NCBI GenBank assembly: GCA_031178805.1
Contig: JAPSIJ010000178.1
Span: forward strand, 1 to 5,598
Source of the DNA: Cellulomonas sp.
Lineage (GTDB): Bacteria > Actinomycetota > Actinomycetes > Actinomycetales > Cellulomonadaceae
Length of the DNA stretch: 5,598 bases
Reading direction: 5' to 3'
The position numbers were made by a program, and so were the translations under genes. Shown in pieces: positions 5,329 through 5,598 of the stretch. The notes beneath the pieces are model-generated. The model had not been told where the DNA came from. It did no database searches and saw only the letters and a list, made by a program, of their open reading frames with translations. Numbering within the stretch: position 1 is the first letter of the stretch; the number at the start of each line of letters is the position of its first letter.

Positions 5329-5598
5329 CCTCGGCGCCAGGGGTTCGGTCGGCGGTTCGCAGGAGGGCGTCCGGCGTGCTTCCGCCGCATCCACGACGCT
5401 GCACCGGGCCTCCGGAGAAGGATGGTCAGCACGAGCAGCGTCATCCTCGGCGAGGGCCCGGGGCTGTAGTCACCGCTCGTGACGTGGTCCGGCGACTCGA
5501 CCGGCCAGGACGCCAGCCATCGTCCAGCTGAGCGACCTGACGGCGATCAGCGTTCGCCAGACGCTGAGCGAACGCCCGCCGGACTCGGCCGAGCTCCG
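5329..5598. other. Intergenic sequence upstream of the regulator; no convincing gene
   Basis: I see no supported gene in this stretch. A minus-strand frame starting at ATG 5442 would give 39 residues (hydrophobic start MTLLVLTILL, then Arg-rich) and ends just before the regulator's -35. It lacks a properly spaced ribosome site and resembles no family I know. A plus-strand ATG at 5422 gives only 15 codons. The right end reads openly on both strands (plus: QLSDLTAISVRQTLSERPP; minus: RAFAQRLANADRRQVAQLDD), but neither has a start in the window that I can support. The nested inverted repeat at 5548-5575 suggests the control region of a gene beyond the right edge. Confidence 0.45.
5548..5575. repeat. 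Nested inverted repeats, possible operator of a gene beyond the window
   Basis: Two perfect inverted repeats interlock here. TCAGCGT (5548-5554) pairs with ACGCTGA (5561-5567) across six bases, and GCGTTCGC (5550-5557) pairs with GCGAACGC (5568-5575) across ten bases. Alternative overlapping dyads with AGCGAACGC-type half-sites recall operators of TetR-family repressors in actinobacteria. That resemblance is from memory, and no repressor gene is visible here. Confidence 0.4.

Noticed and set aside
4394..5404. Alternative minus-strand frame of 336 codons over the regulator gene
   Set aside because: It is Ser/Arg/Thr-rich without motifs, while the adjacent frame gives a clean MerR-VOC protein.
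5323..5442. A 39-codon minus-strand frame with a hydrophobic start (MTLLVLTILL)
   Set aside because: There is no spaced ribosome site, the rest is Arg/Pro-rich, and the frame runs into the regulator's promoter. Not enough to call a small protein.
4533..5531. A 332-codon plus-strand frame opposite the regulator
   Set aside because: Only Arg/Val/Gly-rich low-complexity sequence. It is the complement of a confidently assigned gene.
1..5598. CRISPR arrays, tRNA or rRNA genes, insertion sequences or phage genes
   Set aside because: I saw no regularly spaced repeats, tRNA-like cloverleaf, transposase motif or terminal inverted repeat pair in the window.

Overview
The window is very GC-rich, with G or C at almost every third codon position. 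It opens with the last part of a family 2 cellulose-binding module. Together these suggest a high-GC Actinobacterium that degrades plant cell walls, in the Cellulomonas / Cellulosimicrobium neighbourhood. The genus is inferred from composition and the binding module only.

Layout. (1) 1-194, plus strand: the C-terminal end of a secreted carbohydrate-active enzyme, followed by a strong 15-bp hairpin (207-247). (2) 280-879, minus strand: a small membrane-anchored protein of unknown function, convergent with the enzyme. (3) 880-1317: a long non-coding stretch. On its minus strand it carries what looks like a short broken remnant of an S51-type peptidase / glutamine-amidotransferase-like gene. (4) 1318-4508, plus strand: a compact two-gene ABC transporter operon. 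It encodes an 803-residue permease built of two FtsX-type halves, followed 11 bp later by a 255-residue MacB/LolD/SalX-type ATPase. (5) 4566-5291, minus strand: a transcription regulator with a MerR DNA-binding head fused to a VOC (glyoxalase / bleomycin-resistance fold) sensor. It is convergent with the transporter, and a small shared inverted repeat lies between them. (6) 5292-5598: the control region of the regulator and a sequence with no convincing gene. It ends in a nested inverted repeat that looks like the operator of a gene outside the window.

The permease and ATPase should assemble into one transporter of the kind that uses ATP at the inner face to move extracytoplasmic domains (substrate extrusion or mechanotransmission). 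The substrate cannot be read from the sequence. The regulator has the architecture of a ligand-sensing repressor/activator and three of its four expected VOC metal-ligand positions are changed, so it probably binds a small molecule rather than catalysing a reaction. A link between regulator and transporter is only suggested by adjacency: the recognisable MerR-type promoter is the regulator's own, and I found no copy of its palindrome before the transporter.

The most notable signal is the regulator's promoter. It has a -35-like TTGACC, a 19-bp spacer almost filled by a perfect 10+10 palindrome, a -10-like CACAGT, and then only six bases before the GTG start codon. This predicts MerR-type autoregulation and a leaderless mRNA. 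A second perfect inverted repeat covers the -10 and the start codon. Most of the very long open frames in the window overlap these genes in other frames and are GC-driven shadows; I left them out.
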